36,556 nt of DNA from assembly GCF_003732545.1 (NCBI RefSeq), contig NZ_AYKF01000081.1, positions 1 to 36,556 on the forward strand, read 5' to 3'. Source of the DNA: Salinisphaera orenii subsp. halophila YIM 95161. Its GTDB lineage: Bacteria > Pseudomonadota > Gammaproteobacteria > Nevskiales > Salinisphaeraceae. Both the position numbers and the translations under genes were made by a program. The notes beneath the pieces are model-generated. The model worked only from the letters and a program-made list of their open reading frames with translations. It made no database searches and was not told the origin of the DNA. Below are positions 35,407 to 36,556 of this stretch, one piece after another (position 1 is the stretch's first letter; each line of letters starts with the position of its first letter).

Positions 35407-35545
35407 CGTTCTATCCGAAGCGGTCTGCACGACTACGTTTCAATGGGCACCGTATGTAGCGTGTGGGCCCATAGCTTACGTTGTAAGAGCAAGTGATCTT
35501 GGTGGGTGGGCAACAGCGTTCGGTACACGTTTCCGGAAGGGGCAT

Positions 35546-36397
35546 ATGTCTGTCGCAATCGCGATTTTTCAAGGTCAGTTTGGCCGCGTGGCCCTCTTGG
35601 ATATGGACAGACCCCTCGTGCCGCATGCCCATTCTCAGTGTCACGTGCTTTTCAAAGCCAGTGGCGCCGATTCGACATTTTGCGTACGCGGTCGGCCGTT
35701 TCCGGTGACTGAGGATACAGCTATTCTAGTGAATGCTGGAGAGCCGCACTCCTATGGCCATCGTGCGAGCGCCCCCCGAACCCTGTATCTAGCACTCTAT
35801 ATCGAGCCGCAGTGGCTTGCCGATATCTATGATCCGCTTCTATTGAGTGCAACGCGCGATTTTTTTCCTACGCCATGTGTGCGTATTTCACAGCATATCC
35901 GGCGATTGGCTGATGGGCTTATAGCGGAGCTAACGGCGGCTTACGTGGTGTCACGGACGAGACTGGAAAATCTGTTGTTCGATCTCATGCTCGCCATCGT
36001 CGAGCCGTTTTCGCGGCTGAGAGACCCTAGTCGAGCATCGCAACGGAGCCGACTTTCGGTATCGGATGCGCGGATTTTTCGCGCCGTCAATTATCTAAAA
36101 GACAACGTGAGGAATCCGCCTGTAATGGACCAACTAGCGCGCGAGGCGTATCTTTCTCGGGCTCATTTCTTTTTGCGTTTTCAACGCTGCACAGGGCTCA
36201 CACCGCAAGTTTTTACGAACATGCTCAGAATGGAAGATATCTGTCGGCACCTCGCTCGTTCCCAGGATCGCGCCACGATCGGGCGACTTGCCCGTGAGTT
36301 AGGGTTCGCTGACCAAGCTAATTTCACCCGTTTTGTACGTAGCCACGCCGGCGTCGTTCCGGGCGAATATCGGCGTGTTGTCCAACTTTACGCCTGA
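35546..36397 (+). CDS. AraC-family transcriptional regulator, copy 2 of a tandem pair
   Basis: 283 aa from ATG 35546. Same architecture and nearly the same length as the preceding gene, with closely matched N-termini (QFGRVALLDMDRPLVPHAHSQCHVLFKASGAD) and a more divergent C-terminal DNA-binding domain (MDQLAREAYLSRAHFFLRFQRCTGLTP; IGRLARELGFADQANFTRFVRSHAG). The DNA looks lower in G+C than the rest of the window, with more AT-ending codons. It may be an older duplicate drifting in sequence or an acquired paralogue with a different target. Its ribosome-binding site GGAAGGGG (35535-35542) is close to the start. Confidence 0.8.
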   Translation: MSVAIAIFQGQFGRVALLDMDRPLVPHAHSQCHVLFKASGADSTFCVRGRPFPVTEDTAILVNAGEPHSYGHRASAPRTLYLALYIEPQWLADIYDPLLLSATRDFFPTPCVRISQHIRRLADGLIAELTAAYVVSRTRLENLLFDLMLAIVEPFSRLRDPSRASQRSRLSVSDARIFRAVNYLKDNVRNPPVMDQLAREAYLSRAHFFLRFQRCTGLTPQVFTNMLRMEDICRHLARSQDRATIGRLARELGFADQANFTRFVRSHAGVVPGEYRRVVQLYA

Positions 36398-36556
36398 TTA
36401 CTCGACGGCTAAGTACCTGTTCTGCGAATAGACATCGGTTTTTATATTGTGCCGCATTCAGTAGCAGTCAGTCGCCACGGCAGGCTGCTAGCCCGGATAT
36501 TGCATCAAGCCAGCGATGACCGCGGCTTGGGCGGCTAATCGCCCACCGCGTGCGGT
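36398..36556. other. Window end, noncoding as far as seen
   Basis: 159 bp after the second AraC regulator, lower in G+C than most of the window. No gene start, terminator hairpin or repeat that I can support. Confidence 0.4.

Overview
The window reads as chromosomal DNA of a GC-rich (estimated by eye at about 65% G+C) aerobic proteobacterium, most likely a gammaproteobacterium; genus is not determinable from sequence alone (a Salinisphaera- or Halomonas-like organism would fit, but this is a guess). Almost all of it is a catabolic island for aromatic and heteroaromatic acids and amines. No rRNA, tRNA, CRISPR array, integrase or complete insertion sequence was recognised.

Layout. (1) Positions 1-4497, minus strand: a branched-chain-amino-acid-type ABC transporter, livH-M-G-F-K, with livK cut by the window edge. 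(2) Positions 4847-15063, plus strand: the phenylacetate regulator paaX, then paaA-B-C-D-E (ring epoxidase), paaZ, paaG, paaI and paaK. paaF, paaH and paaJ, needed for the last beta-oxidation steps, are absent. (3) Positions 15253-17686, minus strand: a serine hydrolase and a FeaR-like AraC regulator. (4) Positions 18008-24324, plus strand: an aldehyde dehydrogenase, then a tryptophan-tryptophylquinone (TTQ) amine dehydrogenase cluster (large subunit, MauE-like, MauD-like, small TTQ subunit), a monohaem cytochrome c and an outer-membrane barrel protein. (5) Positions 24600-26066: an amidase. (6) Positions 26400-34422: a tightly overlapping cluster matching 2-furoate degradation (hmfABCDE order) plus a BenE-family transporter. 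(7) Positions 34558-36397: two tandem paralogous AraC regulators.

How they fit. Regions 2-4 make a connected route: an aromatic primary amine such as phenylethylamine is oxidised in the periplasm to an aldehyde, the cytosolic aldehyde dehydrogenase makes phenylacetate, PaaK makes the CoA ester and the Paa enzymes open the ring. The amidase could feed the same pool from an amide. Region 6 is a separate branch: acid to CoA ester, Mo-hydroxylation of the heteroaromatic ring, then thioester hydrolysis to 2-oxoglutarate. The least ordinary points are the C-terminal CoxG-like domain with a basic amphipathic tail fused to the molybdenum subunit, the AraC plus BenE context of the hmf-like cluster, a TTQ enzyme with no mauG nearby, a dense set of GATAC/GTATC boxes around paaX shared by the liv and paa promoters, a 22-bp-phased direct repeat in front of the aldehyde dehydrogenase, and a dispersed repeat ending in TTTTGTAAACACCC inside the paa operon.
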